Part shown: positions 20,835 through 31,688 of the stretch, piece by piece
How positions within the stretch are numbered: position 1 is the first letter of the stretch
Layout: every line of letters begins with the position of its first letter
NCBI GenBank assembly: GCA_030770425.1
Contig: JASJFT010000297.1
Coordinates: 6,440-46,587, forward strand
DNA length: 40,148 nucleotides
Origin: Darksidea phi
Lineage: Eukaryota > Ascomycota > Dothideomycetes > Pleosporales > Lentitheciaceae
Direction: 5' to 3'
Program-made: the position numbers and the translations under genes
Notes under the pieces: generated by a model
Database searches by the model: none
Told to the model about the DNA's origin: nothing
The model's input: the letters and a program-made list of their open reading frames with translations, nothing else

Positions 20835-21070
20835 GCAACTCGTACCGGTTTTGTTGCAACTCGCTTCGATTTGAGTCATATCGAACATTGGGGCCTCAAG
20901 GTCCGGCACGAGTAGCTTGTTGAAGTGTTGAGCAGCGTCGAAACTCGGTACCAGTAGCCCTGTTGAATTGTTGACAAAACTTGGTCCGGTACGAGTTGCA
21001 ACAAAACCCAAAAACTTCCCAAATCGTATACACGCGATTTGCTGCCTTCGTTTGTTGCAACTCGTACCGG
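20835..21070. repeat. Inverted-repeat cluster around GCAACTCGTACCGG
   Basis: A perfect 20-bp stem pairs 20986-21005 with 21051-21070 (tttgttgcaactcgtaccgg), with a loop of about 45 bp. A third copy of the core lies at 20835-20848 and diverged versions at about 20900 and 20945. This layout is compatible with a small non-autonomous element or its remains. No target-site duplication was identified. Confidence 0.6.
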
Positions 21071-21903
21071 ATTGCAGACGGACAGGGACCCCGCTAATTT
21101 TAATATTCTCTCAAACGAAGGCGCATGGCACAACAGCGGAGTACTGGGGAAGAGTCTGAGTGGTAAGTGGGGAGCATGTGGGAGGCATTGTGCGAGGGCA
21201 AAATGATAATTGTTATTAAAGATCGGATCGCGGGGTGGAATGAAGGCGATAAACGGAAGGATAGGGCGCGGCTGTAAAACGATAAAAATTTCTATATACA
21301 AAATCAGAGCTGCATCCAGGGGCCTCACATATGCCGGGCATTACATATTCAACACTTTTTTGTTGAAAGGTCGTTCTGCTGACTCTGTATGTCTTTATTG
21401 GATCATTAATTTGGATACTTATACGTTTCAATTCGACCGTTAAAAAGTATAATATAGACGTTAATGTTTCCAAAAACCGAATCTGGGATAGGGCTCTCGT
21501 AACGATGCGCGTAAAGGTATGCTACTACTACAACACTAACCCATGTAGAGACAGGCTCCTTTTGATCGTCTAGATGCCGCTTAATCCATCGCAAAGCGTA
21601 CGCAACCAGCGGCCGTAGGAAGGCCGAGATATTATTAAGTGTATGCGCGGCGACCCAAACGGAGAGTCATGCTAGTGGACCGCCCGCATCTCTTCAAACT
21701 CTGTTCAACCACGGATCTAAAGTGTTGAATTTGACTCCGACCGATCTTGTGTGACCCAAATAGCCATATATAAGTCTAGCCATCTTCTTTCTCCCTGGTG
21801 CCACAGTGAATTCAAGACAAACTGAGCAGACGTTCGACACCATTTTAGGGTCTATATCAAGGCCAGCCGAATTTCATCGCCGCCGCCAAGGATCAGTCCA
21901 TCA
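21071..21903. other. Gene-free stretch with TATA box near its end
   Basis: No supported gene. CCATATATAAG at about 21764-21774 lies 130-140 bp before the ATG of the next ORF and is its likely TATA element. Confidence 0.5.
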
Positions 21904-22923
21904 ATGTTCAAATCCCAGAAGCCCAGCACTCTTAAGAAGCTATGGCGCAAGCTAAAGCAGACAAGGATCCACATTGATAACACACAAGAGATCACACGAG
22001 AGGCACAGGAAGAGCAAGAAGCGCACGGACAGCAAGAGGTGCGAGGAGAGAAAACGTGCGACACATCGCCGCCTCCATATAGCGAATCCCCGTTGAATGA
22101 CGGCAGCAAAAATTCCGCGTCCGAACGAAAATCCACATCTTATCCACTTTTAACCAAATATGCCTTTGCTGTAGAGGATTCGCAATTCTTCTGTGGCGGC
22201 TATTTCCTCTGGTGCCTTACGGAAATCATGGCAGTCACCTTTCCTACCGATTTTGTAAGACTCAAAGCAATCATAGCCGAGATTAATCCTAGGTGGGCTG
22301 TTTCTTCACACCTTCGAGAACCAGGATCGCTTTTTCATATTTCCACGAGGCCAATAGTCGCGGAACTTACGGCTCTTGTTCGAAATCTTGAAGAGTCGCT
22401 AGCTGGCAACCGCTGGCTCTTCGTCCATAAAAAGGATAAAGAGCTCGTTCGAAGATGGGTCCTACTGCCCGTGCAAGCACTTCAAATGGATCTAGACTAT
22501 GTCTTGGAAGTGCTAGGCAGGTATGATTGTGTTGCGAAAAAAACGCTGGTGGATTACTGGATGCCACTTTCTCCTAGTAATCAACTAAGGGATGAACCGG
22601 CCATGTTGGACTTGGGTGATACATTAGCTTCGCACACTCTGCTTCTTCATTCTTTAGGGCTAGGCAAGGAACTGGACTTTCTGTTTGAGGAGTCTATAAA
22701 CACGTTCTGGAAAGACAAAGGACTAGAAGGGCTTCGAACTTCAGAGGAACTGCAAGAAGAGTCGTTATTTTCAGGAGAGAAGTGCTGCTGTTGGCCACTG
22801 AGCGATGGGTATATGAATTTGGCCAAGGTGTTAAGAGAGTTAGGACCAAGTAGCGTGATGGATGATCCTTTCGGCCCGAGCCGATCAAGACTAAGGGAGA
22901 GACGAGTACTTTGCAAGGCCTGA
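21904..22923 (+). CDS. Hypothetical protein, single exon
   Basis: An uninterrupted 339-codon frame with normal coding composition. The N-terminus (1-35) is basic; residues about 35-80 are polar and low complexity with a PPPY motif (SPPPYSES), the kind bound by WW domains of Nedd4/Rsp5 ubiquitin ligases. The remainder is mixed helical with conserved-looking Trp and a Cys cluster (EKCCCW). No signal peptide, transmembrane segment or recognised domain. A TATA-like box lies about 135 bp upstream. A lineage-restricted gene is likely. Confidence 0.65.
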   Translation: MFKSQKPSTLKKLWRKLKQTRIHIDNTQEITREAQEEQEAHGQQEVRGEKTCDTSPPPYSESPLNDGSKNSASERKSTSYPLLTKYAFAVEDSQFFCGGYFLWCLTEIMAVTFPTDFVRLKAIIAEINPRWAVSSHLREPGSLFHISTRPIVAELTALVRNLEESLAGNRWLFVHKKDKELVRRWVLLPVQALQMDLDYVLEVLGRYDCVAKKTLVDYWMPLSPSNQLRDEPAMLDLGDTLASHTLLLHSLGLGKELDFLFEESINTFWKDKGLEGLRTSEELQEESLFSGEKCCCWPLSDGYMNLAKVLRELGPSSVMDDPFGPSRSRLRERRVLCKA

Positions 22924-23045
22924 GAAGAGGGAGTTGACACTGTGAGAGTTGTATCACGGTATACGAAGAGAATTCAAATCTAAAAAATGTATTGAATAAA
23001 GCTGTTAACTTAACCTCCCCTAAATCCCTCCCCCGCCCATTAAGT
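22924..23045. other. Short spacer
   Basis: The convergent spacer between the 339-residue ORF and the minus-strand low-complexity gene; AT-rich, nothing else seen. Confidence 0.4.
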
Positions 23046-23991
23046 CTAAAATATATTGGAACCCCCCCAAAAGATCCCAAACCTAAACTTCCTCAGAAAC
23101 CACACGAGACCGGAACCCTTGGCTGGCGGGGGCAGTGGCGGAGACGGTGGTGGGGGCGGTGGTGGCGGCCGGGGCGACGGCGGCCGGGGCGACGGGAGTG
23201 GGGTCGGCTGGGGCCCTAAAGGCGGCCCAGGCCTGGCGGAGGCGGCGGCGGAGCTGGAGGGGGCGGCGGCGGGGGGCGGCGGCCGGGGGAGGCAGCGCTC
23301 GCAGCTGTTGTAAAAGCGGGTTAGCAAGCTAGGAACGGGCTGTAGATGTTGGTGAGAACTAACGCGGAGCCTGTACTCGAGCACTGCCGCCACCGCCAAC
23401 ACAACGGTGGCGATGGCTGCGATGCCACCCGCGACGGAGCCAAAAACTGCCCACCAGGCAGCCATGGTGGTGGGTGGTGGTGGTGCTGCTGCTGCTGCTG
23501 TTGCTGTTCCTGCTGCTGGTGCTGTTGCGGTTGCTGTTGCTATTGCTAGTGCTATTGCTACTGCTACTGCTGCTGCTGTTGCTATTGCTGCTGCTGGTGC
23601 TGTTGCTGGTGCTGTTGCTGGTGCTGGTGCTGTTGCTGGTGCTGTTGCTGCTGCTGGTGCTGTTGTGTGTGGTAGAGAGAGAGGATTCGAGAGGTGCAGG
23701 CTGGCCTTTTTGATTCTCGTCATTGCGAGGTTGTGCCTTCCTTTCGAAAGAGGATTGTTTACTTCCTCTCGGGATTCGCGTGGTATCAATAGAAGTTGCA
23801 ACTTGTTGGTCTTCGCTCTTACCACCTGGCGGCGCAAAGCGATCCTTTGGGGTTTTCGGCTTCAGGTACTCGCCGTCAAACAGATAATCAACGCACACTT
23901 GGGCAATATGGTCGTCGTGAGCAGGGTCCACGTAGTCGAAATAGATAGGATCGCTTTTGAAGTTGCAAGATTCCAGGAAAAACCGTTTCAC
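23046..23991 (-). CDS. Low-complexity membrane protein candidate, 5' end not found
   Basis: On the minus strand, a non-repetitive acidic segment (CNFKSDPIYFDYVDPAHDD region, 23991-23823) can be joined through intron 23768-23822 (GTAAGA...GAG) to a second frame that reads through the trinucleotide tract as Ala/Pro/Thr-rich, then a clear transmembrane segment (WAVFGSVAGGIAAIATVVL region), a short basic stretch and a Pro-rich tail to the stop at 23046. Without splicing the first frame reads the tract as Ser/Asn/Thr-rich and ends without a membrane span, so I favour the spliced model. No ATG fits the upstream end: the listed start is GTG, and the frame stays open a little further upstream. Function unknown; a single-pass cell-surface or tail-anchored protein is possible. 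Confidence 0.4.
23481..23663. repeat. Imperfect GCT/GTT trinucleotide tract
   Basis: About 180 bp of GCT, GTT and GGT triplets (CAG/AAC/ACC on the other strand), open in all three minus-strand frames. Such tracts change length easily. It lies within the candidate membrane protein gene. Confidence 0.85.
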
Positions 23992-24004
23992 GGAGGTATG
24001 ACTG

Positions 24005-24416
24005 AGGCGTAAACAGGTACAGCGAATTTGGCTGCAAGGGTACTAACTACTCTACAAAGAGCCAGAACAAGTGCATTGGACTGCTGGGCAAGAAGGCTAT
24101 CAAGAGCGTCATGTGTGCATAGAAATTTTTGGACATGTTAGAATAGAAATGGTGTAGGTACTGGGGGTACTGGGGGTGCTGGGGGTGCTGGGGTTGCTAG
24201 GGATGCATGGGGAGTGTAAAATCTGAGGGCTTAGCACTGGGTACCGGGACGCTGGTGTTCAGTCTAGGGTTTCTCTGTCCAGTCTTTAGTATCTTAATTA
24301 TCCTCTATACTCAACTTGAATGGAAAAGATTTTGGGATAATCTTGAATAAGTACTATTGCTAAGGCGAGTCGTTGTTAAGTCATCGCATTATCGTTTCGC
24401 TGATCCGATATAAGAG
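24005..24416. other. Intergenic stretch with 10-bp G-rich repeat
   Basis: No supported gene. A short tandem of GTACTGGGGG/GTGCTGGGGG units lies at about 24157-24200. Confidence 0.5.
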
Positions 24417-25043
24417 CTATATGCCGTACCTACGGAGGAGCATCAGCCTGGTGTGTGTGCCAGCCCGCCAAGGGACATTTCGGCCTGTCGGCCAACCCGC
24501 ATAGGCGGCGGATATAGGCAAGTTCTGTCCGTTCTGCGTGATACCGTTGCCCTGGTAGTCCTGAGCTTGATCGGTGGCTGCTTTTTGGACGAGAAATGAG
24601 CTATCGCAGAAGAGAAATGTTTCCGCAGGAGGGATGTTTGTACTCCCGAGAACCAAGCGCTGATAGTCTCGAGGTTGTCCATTCCAGGTACTTAGTTTTG
24701 GATTGCGCTTGAAGCCGAGCGGGTATTTGAACATACTAGCGATAATGTTTCTATCGCTCCGACCATTTTTGATGGATTCAGAGATCTGGAAGAACGTCTT
24801 GAGAGCCCTGCGAACCTTTTTGCCATCGGCGGTATTTGCATTTCCATGGGTATCGATAGCTCTAAGGGCAACTGTGGGGCTTTGCAAGCTCTCCGTTGCA
24901 TATTGGTTTAGAAGTGCAGTCCTTGCGCGCCAACCGCCATTTGTGGTTCCGGGTTGTATGGTCATCAAATTGGCGAGATTCTGACCATCAACAACCAAAG
25001 CGCAAGAGTAAATGAAAACGAGGAAACCTAGAAATCGTGCCAT
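24417..25043 (-). CDS. Secreted hypothetical protein
   Basis: A single 208-codon frame with ATG at 25043. The first 20 residues are a clear signal peptide (MARFLGFLVFIYSCALVVDG). The mature protein has one Cys (LFCDSS), is rich in Asn, Gln and Arg, and shows no transmembrane span. I do not recognise a domain. A TATAAATA box lies about 95 bp upstream. The C-terminus is abrupt (LLRRYGI) and it could be a truncated version of a longer secreted protein. Extracellular function is inferred from the signal peptide only. Confidence 0.7.
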   Translation of the reverse strand: MARFLGFLVFIYSCALVVDGQNLANLMTIQPGTTNGGWRARTALLNQYATESLQSPTVALRAIDTHGNANTADGKKVRRALKTFFQISESIKNGRSDRNIIASMFKYPLGFKRNPKLSTWNGQPRDYQRLVLGSTNIPPAETFLFCDSSFLVQKAATDQAQDYQGNGITQNGQNLPISAAYAGWPTGRNVPWRAGTHTRLMLLRRYGI

Positions 25044-25133
25044 AGTGACGACCTTCTACAACAACCAAAGGACTCCCCGGAGGAATTTTTCAGACCTGTA
25101 GGCGTGATGTCCTTGATCTCAGTGAAGTGGTCC

Positions 25134-25142
25134 GTATTTATA
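25134..25142 (-). promoter_or_regulatory. TATA box of the secreted protein gene
   Basis: The minus strand reads TATAAATAC, about 95 bp upstream of the ATG at 25043. Confidence 0.5.
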
Positions 25143-25589
25143 GACGAAGCGCACCGAAGCATGCAGGATGCCGCTTGTTGCCCATCAAGCATCTGCCTGC
25201 ATGATGCTTTCAGAAGGCAAGTCATGTCAGTAGATTCAATCGCTGCAGCCTAGAATTCCGCGTGAATAAGTTGAAATTGTGATTACGGCGGGGATAGTCG
25301 ATTATCGAGGTTGAAGGATTGTCTCTAACATGTGCTAAATCTGACAATGCAGCAATGCGGCATAGCTATACTTGGGGCCCAATGGACCGACCTTAGGCTA
25401 GAGGCCATTTGCAATATACGGCACTGAAATTGTTCGCGCATGGTGTGATATCGATATCCCTGCAGCCATGCGCAATCCGGTGAGACAATTGTAGCCCTCG
25501 GCACAGGTGATGGTGATCAGCTCCAAGCCGGTTTAAACAGCCCGGCAAACGCTTATCTTGTACATCCCAATTGCTGCCAGGAGTCTTCG
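25143..25589. other. Spacer and decayed 5' part of the glucanase gene
   Basis: No intact gene. The upstream exon(s) of the following GH55 gene should lie here but I cannot identify them; the signal peptide is not visible. Confidence 0.4.
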
Positions 25590-28500
25590 TGATCCCCAGC
25601 ATAGCAGGTCTTATGAATTTCACTCTCTTTTTCGTTTTGCTGTGGATAGCTACGCAGTGACCGACTTTGGGGCTGACTCCAGCGGCGGAAGCGACGCGGC
25701 GGAGGCAATCAACGTGGCGGTGAGTAGCTGGAGCCACGACTCGGCGGGAAGTAGCGCTCAGGCTCGCTGCGGTAAAGAGTGCGGCAACACATTCACGCAG
25801 GGCGCCATCATCTACTTTCCGCGCGGCACATGCAAGCTTTGCGCTCCGGTGGTCCAGCTCTACTATACGCAGTTTATTGGTGATGTGAATGACCCACCTA
25901 CGATCAAGAGATGCGATATGTTCCGGGGCATCGCGCTGTTCGACACGGATCCGTACATCCCTGGTGCATCAGGCGCAGGTATCTCAAGCGACGTCGCTGC
26001 AAAACCTCGTTTTCAACATGTCTTCAAGCGGCGGTACGGACTCAGCCAACGCCACAGCGGCGGTTGGCATCTTTACAGAGAACGGCAGCGCAGGCTTCGT
26101 GTCGGACCTGACGTTCAACGACGGCAACATTGGGTGGCGGGCTAGGTTGCAGCAGTTCACAGCGCGGAACCTGAAGTTCAATGACTGGCTGACGGCAGTT
26201 CAGATGGTGTGGGACTGGGGCTTCAACTGGTGAGAATGCCGTTTCCAGTCCATCCAAGTTTCCTTATCAATAAAGGTGTGTGAGCCGACAATTGTTCACT
26301 ATCAGGCAGGCATCGAGGTCAGTGGCGGCGCCATTGCTTGTATGCAAGGTTTCTCTTGTACGTGAGAATGATACTGATGGCACCCGGCAGTCAACATTAC
26401 AGGCTTCGGCGGCGATAGAGGTCAAGGCACGGCCAGCATATCACTCATCGACAGCTCGGTGAGCAACGTGCCGGTGGGCATCCTCACCAGTTCGCGGGAC
26501 ACGGTGCCCAACGTGGTGCTCGACAACACAGAATTCAAAAACGTCGACCGCATCGTGCAGGTAGATGGGGGGGGGCCGACGCTGCTGGCGGGCAACGAAG
26601 GGCTCTGGGCGACGGGCAAGCGGTACAACGGCTCCGAAGGGTCGAGGCAGACGGGTCCCGTGACTGCACCGGCCAAGGCGAAAGCGCTGCTCGATGGCGA
26701 TTGGAAGCCGTACGTGCGCTCGCGGCCCCAGTACGAGGACGTGGATGCGTCTGGCTTCCTGATAACCACGACGGACGGTGGATGCAAGACCGACGGCTCG
26801 GGCGACCAGACGACGTGCATCAACCGCTTCCTGCAAAGGCCATGGTGCAGGTGGGCAACAAGGGCGACGTGGGCAGCCTCGAGATGGTCGAGATGTTGTT
26901 TTCGGTGCGCGGCCCCACGGCAGGCGCGATCCTGATGGAGTGGAACGTCGCCGCTGCCGAAAACGGTGCGGCCGGCATGTAGGACTCACACTTCCGCATT
27001 GGGGGCGGCATCGGCACCGACCCCGACCTCGACCTCGACCACTGCCCCCAGTTCAGCGCCAACGACGAGTGCATTGCCGCCTCGCTCATGTTCCGCATCA
27101 CGCCGCAGGCGTCAGGCTACTTCGAGAACGTCTGGGCTTGGCTGGCCGATCGACCGACGTCACCATCCACAGCGCCGGTCTGTACAGCTTCTTCAATGCT
27201 TACTATCAGGACTGCATCGACACCCACAACTGCCAGGAGCGCATCCTCGAAGTGACAGGCTCAACTGGTGTCGTCATCTTCAACCTCTTCACTGTTGCAA
27301 CTGTCCAAATCGCCAATGGCATAGACGGTTCCGAGGTCCTGCAGACCGACTCCAACCAACGCGGCTTCACTACCGAAGTGAGCGTGTGGGTACCGCTTCC
27401 GGGCAAAGACCACGCCAACGTCGGCTATGTCGGCCTTGAAATCTTCTCGAGCCCCAGTGTAAGCTGCTCGGCGCCGTGCGTCTTGGTCTTCCCTACGAGT
27501 CACCTCGACTCGCCCACGACCATATCGCCGAGCCACTATGTCACCTCGCCCGAGTATGGTACCTACGCGTCAACATTAGTCAATGGTGCCCCTGCCACCG
27601 TGTTTGTGACTTCGACGACCATCATTACCATCACGATCCCTCCCATCACCGTCCCTGGAATGCCCTTTTCCAATGTTAATGTCACATCTAGCGGGCCCTC
27701 ATCTATGATCATTTATCCCAGCGTTGACGTTCCTCTTGTTACTCTTCCCATTCTCAACGGTCAGGGAAGCACAACATCTCGCGTCGTTTTCCTGCCGCCC
27801 TGGCCATTTGTGAACCAAGCCCAGGCGGTACAGTTGCCAACACCGACCCAGGTACTGAATCCGACACCAACACAGGCAGCTTGACCGGCAGTACCACATA
27901 TTATACTGCCATAACTTCCACCATCACCGCGTCCGCGGCCACAATTACAACGGTAACGTTTCCTCCTTCGATAGTCCCATTCACCGTCACATGTCCGGAC
28001 GAGACGGTATTGGCATTTGCCACGCCTGCGATTACAGTAACTACGAGATGCCCAGACTGATCCACTCATACACTCATACACTGAACTTTGGATGTCCCAC
28101 AACAAAGATCATCTCCTTCCTAGCATCTACCGCAGCCCGCGTTTCGGTGGACTGCACTCTTATCACTGCATGGAGCATAGGGAAGGATGTATCTAGCACA
28201 ACAGATTTGCCCGTATATGCCACTTAGCCCCGCTTTGGCAGCATAGAGCCCGTTACAACCACACTCAGTGCACCTGAACCAACAGATGACGGGGTGAAGC
28301 TGCCCTGCACAGCGTGGTTCTTCTTCATCTGCACCTCCTGGGGCCAAATCCATGTCGGCGGCTGGCACTTGATCCTGCCTCCAGATATTTACCCGCCAGG
28401 GCCACCATCCCCGAATCTGATCAAGTGGCCGCCTGGCTTCACGCTGAAGGGAACATTGCCACCGTGGCCCAAATTCACTATTGGCAGCGATCATCAGATA

Positions 28501-29727
28501 ACAACCGATAAAGAGCCTGAGTGTAAAACCAAGACGGCTGAGGCATGCACGTATTCAACCATTTTCTCCGTCACGACAACGACAAAGGGTATAACGACGA
28601 CTATAGGTACGTCCACCACAAGCCACTGTGAAACAATATCGGGCTGCTCTGTGAGTGGCTCCAACCAAACCACCACATCAACGGACGTGCAAATTGGAAC
28701 ACAAACAATCGCACCTGTGGGCACATGGGTAGATGAAGCTTGGTTTACCGATGACGGCGAGGCCTACAGTAGCTGCGTCTTCGCAGAGCTGTACGCCGCA
28801 TTGGAGGCCGAAGAGGCGAGCCAAGGTGGTTCCACCATTAGCTTCACACCTGGTCCGTCTGCTTCGCCCACATGCGCAAGCGGTACCGGGTGCGGTGGTC
28901 ACCTTTGCTCGGGCTACTGGTGTGATGCGACTCCTACGGGCGCGCCGCCAGGGTTTCACGACCCCAAGGACCTGAGCTCGGATGGCCACTCGGCATCGAA
29001 GACGACGATTGGGGGCACGACAACGCCATCAGCTACGCCCACCAGCAAGCCCAAGACGCCGCTTTCGCGGGGCTCCATCAATTGCGTCAGCGAGTCCGAC
29101 TTCCCTGGTCACGCTGACCTCCAAGCCGGGGACCAAGACGACTTCTCGACAGCTTTCAGCAATTTGCGAACCCAGATGGGCGACGACGACACCCTCAGAC
29201 CCTCCTCCCCGACTCTTCGGCTGCGTCTCACAGACAAACACGGCGTCAATTACGATTACTCGTGCGGCTGGGTTCCTAGCTGCGTCACTGAAGTCGCCAA
29301 ACAAAGCTTAGGGTTCCCGCTCGGCTCGCCCAGTCTGCTCACTGCATACCTACTTGTTCGAGAGGATTATACCAAGTGTAAGTTAACCCGTCATGTCATC
29401 CTCTATGTCCCATATCGGTCTTCAGGCATGGAAAGAACCAACCTTCTTTGCTTTCCAGGCAACAATGGAGGTGTCGGTGGCTCGTGCCAGGTCGGATGCT
29501 TATTGTATACGTTTGAAGGCGGGAGAGGCGATTTACCATCCGACCCATGCAAGGACTTTAATTGCAGCCAGTGCGGGACGCCGTTCGACCCTACTAATTG
29601 CCGGCGGTGTTGCAAGAATCTCTTCAGCACTTTGCTGACAGTCGGTAACGCTAGCACAAATACCGGCTCTACCACTGTCGACAACATGGGGTCAAGCAGT
29701 GATCCAAGTTTAGAACAAGTTAGATGA
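25590..29727 (+). pseudogene. GH55-type (exo-beta-1,3-glucanase/pectate-lyase-3 fold) large secreted protein, broken
   Basis: The N-terminal beta-helix domain is recognisable: VTDFGADSSGG, GAIIYFPRGTC, DPYIPGASGAG, QATSLQNLVFNM, VNITGFG, GLYSFFNAYYQDC. Family members degrade fungal or plant beta-1,3-glucans outside the cell. Lesions: a join near 25975 that drops a segment and changes frame; TGA at 26231-26233 beside a short intron-like remnant; a frameshift near 26838; TAG at 26980-26982 where the family has Trp (GMWD); a deletion join near 27140 (AWLADR to TDVTIHSAG); frameshifts near 27880 and 28060-28090; TAG at 28225-28227, again a likely Trp. The Ser/Thr/Pro-rich C-terminal extension (28228-29727) is nearly intact, with intron 29378-29425 and many Cys. 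Intact relatives of this long form exceed 1,000 residues. Several stops are TGG-to-TAG, compatible with mild RIP. Confidence 0.8.
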
Positions 29728-30346
29728 AAATTGCGCGGTCTATAAAATTATTGCTAGTAGCGATAGAGGGAATAGTATATCTATATAATAATAGTATTCG
29801 AATGAGTAGCAGCCATCGCGTCGTCAAACTCGCGGAATAACCCAAAAACGCGACACAAAAAGGTATTTCGTCCCGCATGCCTTGAAACGTAAGAAGGTTG
29901 TTGAAACCAAAGGGGTTGTAGTCGTTGCGTGCGATGTTGTTGAGCGGTAGCGACGATAGTCTACCAACTGTATCTATTATTCTTAGAAATAGAGTATAAA
30001 TAGATAAGCGTGTTATTAGCTAGCTCTAGCCTATATATTCTAATTAGACCCTATAGTTGTTGCTTAGCGCGGCCGGCTTTTTAGCTTAGGGCTTCTATGG
30101 GGCCGTTTTCGGTTTTACCCGAGGCTAACCATCTGACATGCATCTCAACTCCGATTTCCCCTTTCGGAAATGGAGTTGGTACACGTCATTAAATCGATCG
30201 TGGAGACACCATTGGAGTTCTCCAGCATTTAAACCTACGCATGAGCCACCCGAGCGTCACAATTATTCTTGCCTCCCCTCATTTACAAACTCCTCCCCGA
30301 CCGCAAACTACGACCTCAGCTGCGACACGGAGCCCAGACCAACACA
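29728..30346. other. Spacer with a possible protein fragment on the minus strand
   Basis: AT-rich patches at 29,750-29,800 and 29,970-30,060. On the minus strand about 29955-29785 an open frame without ATG at its start reads LPLNNIARNDYNPFGFNNLL and FQGMRDEIPF, protein-like but not recognised. It may be a gene remnant. Right of it lies the ADH promoter. Confidence 0.3.
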
Positions 30347-31688
30347 ATGTCTCTCCCGAAAACCTATAAGCAGGCAGTCTTCAAGCAGCTGGGACAGCCT
30401 CTCATTATCGAGGATGCTCCCTTGCAACAGCCTGGTAAAGGCGAGCTTCTCGTCAAAGTAGAGGCTTGCGGCGTCTGCTTCTCCGACATGTTCGCTCAGA
30501 ACAACATTATGGGCGGCGGATTGTAAGTTTCAATTATACCCAACATGTGACATTCTTCAAAATGTGCTCATCGAGACCGATAGTCCGATGGTGCCCGGTC
30601 ATGAGATTATCGGCAAGATTGCCGCCGTGGGGGAGGACGTCGCACTTTGGAAGGAGGGCGATCGCGTCGGTGCAGGCTGGCACGGCGGACACGATGGTAC
30701 GCACTGCACCCATGTCCAAATCCAACGGACTGATAAGGCCAACACACGAGACAGGTTCCTGCAAGGCGTGCAAAAAGGGATTCTTCCAGATGTGCGACAA
30801 CCAGGTCATCAACGGCGAGACCAAGGCTGGCGGCTGTGAGTACTACGCGACATATCCATCAACTGAAATCTATACAGCTAACTCACACGTCGTCATATTT
30901 CAGACGCAGAGTACGCCTTGATCCGCTCCGAAACTGCCATCCGAGTTCCTATGCACGTAGACGCCGCCAAATACGCCCCAATAATGTGCGCTGGCCTAAC
31001 ATGCTTCAACTCGATTCGTAATATGAATATTGGGGTCGGCGAGACGGTCGCTGTGCAAGGTCTCGGGGGCCTGGGTCACCTGGCCATCCAGTATGCGGCC
31101 CGCTTCGGATACCGTGTCGTTGCCATTTCACGGGGTGGTGGCAAGGAGGCTTTCGCGCGCCAGCTCGGTGCGCACGAGTACATCGATTCGAGCAAAGTAG
31201 ATGCGGGAGATGCGCTGCAGAAACTAGGGGGAGCGAGCCTCATCGTCACCACTTCGCCTAGTGGCGATGTCATTTCCCCGCTGCTAAAGGGCTTGGGCAT
31301 TTTGGGGAAGTTGCTCATCTTGTCAGTTCCGGGTGATTTGCCAGTGGATACTGCAGTCATGGTTTGTCTTCCTTCGGCGGTAAAACGTCTAGAAGTTATA
31401 CGCTGGCAATGCTGACAAGACTTGTTCTCGCGATGATAGCTTCGCTACGCCCTGTCCGTCCAAGTTTGGCCATGTGGTAGCGCCGTCGATGCGGAAGAGA
31501 CAATTCAGTTCACCGAGTTGCAGGATATTAACTGCATGGTCGAAACTTTCCCCTTAGCCAAAGCGAACGATGCTTTCAGTAAGTCGGAACATTGTGTATC
31601 AATCGTTTTATCTACTCTGACGCATTTCTTTCCACTAGATCATATGTTGAGCGGAAAAGCCAGATTCCGAGCCGTCATTACCATGTAA
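30347..31688 (+). CDS. Zinc-dependent alcohol dehydrogenase (MDR superfamily)
   Basis: Exons 30347-30522, 30584-30696, 30755-30835, 30904-31361, 31440-31578 and 31639-31688 join to 338 residues, usual for microbial ADHs. The GroES-like domain has the catalytic zinc ligands Cys44 (CGVCFSD), His65 (PGHE) and Cys152 (MCAGLTC). The structural-zinc lobe reads HDGSCKACKKGFFQMC, with Asp where the first Cys would be, a form I associate with fungal members. The Rossmann motif GLGGLGH (in VAVQGLGGLGH) binds NAD(P). It oxidises alcohols or reduces aldehydes; substrate unknown. No lesion. It converges on the MFS gene, 650 bp apart, and the pair could be a small efflux/detoxification module. The intron 31362-31439 donor (GTTTGT) is weaker than the others. 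Confidence 0.9.

Noticed and set aside
23056..23549. Plus-strand Gly-rich and Leu-rich frames
   Set aside because: Antisense reading of the Pro-rich and trinucleotide tracts of the minus-strand gene candidate.
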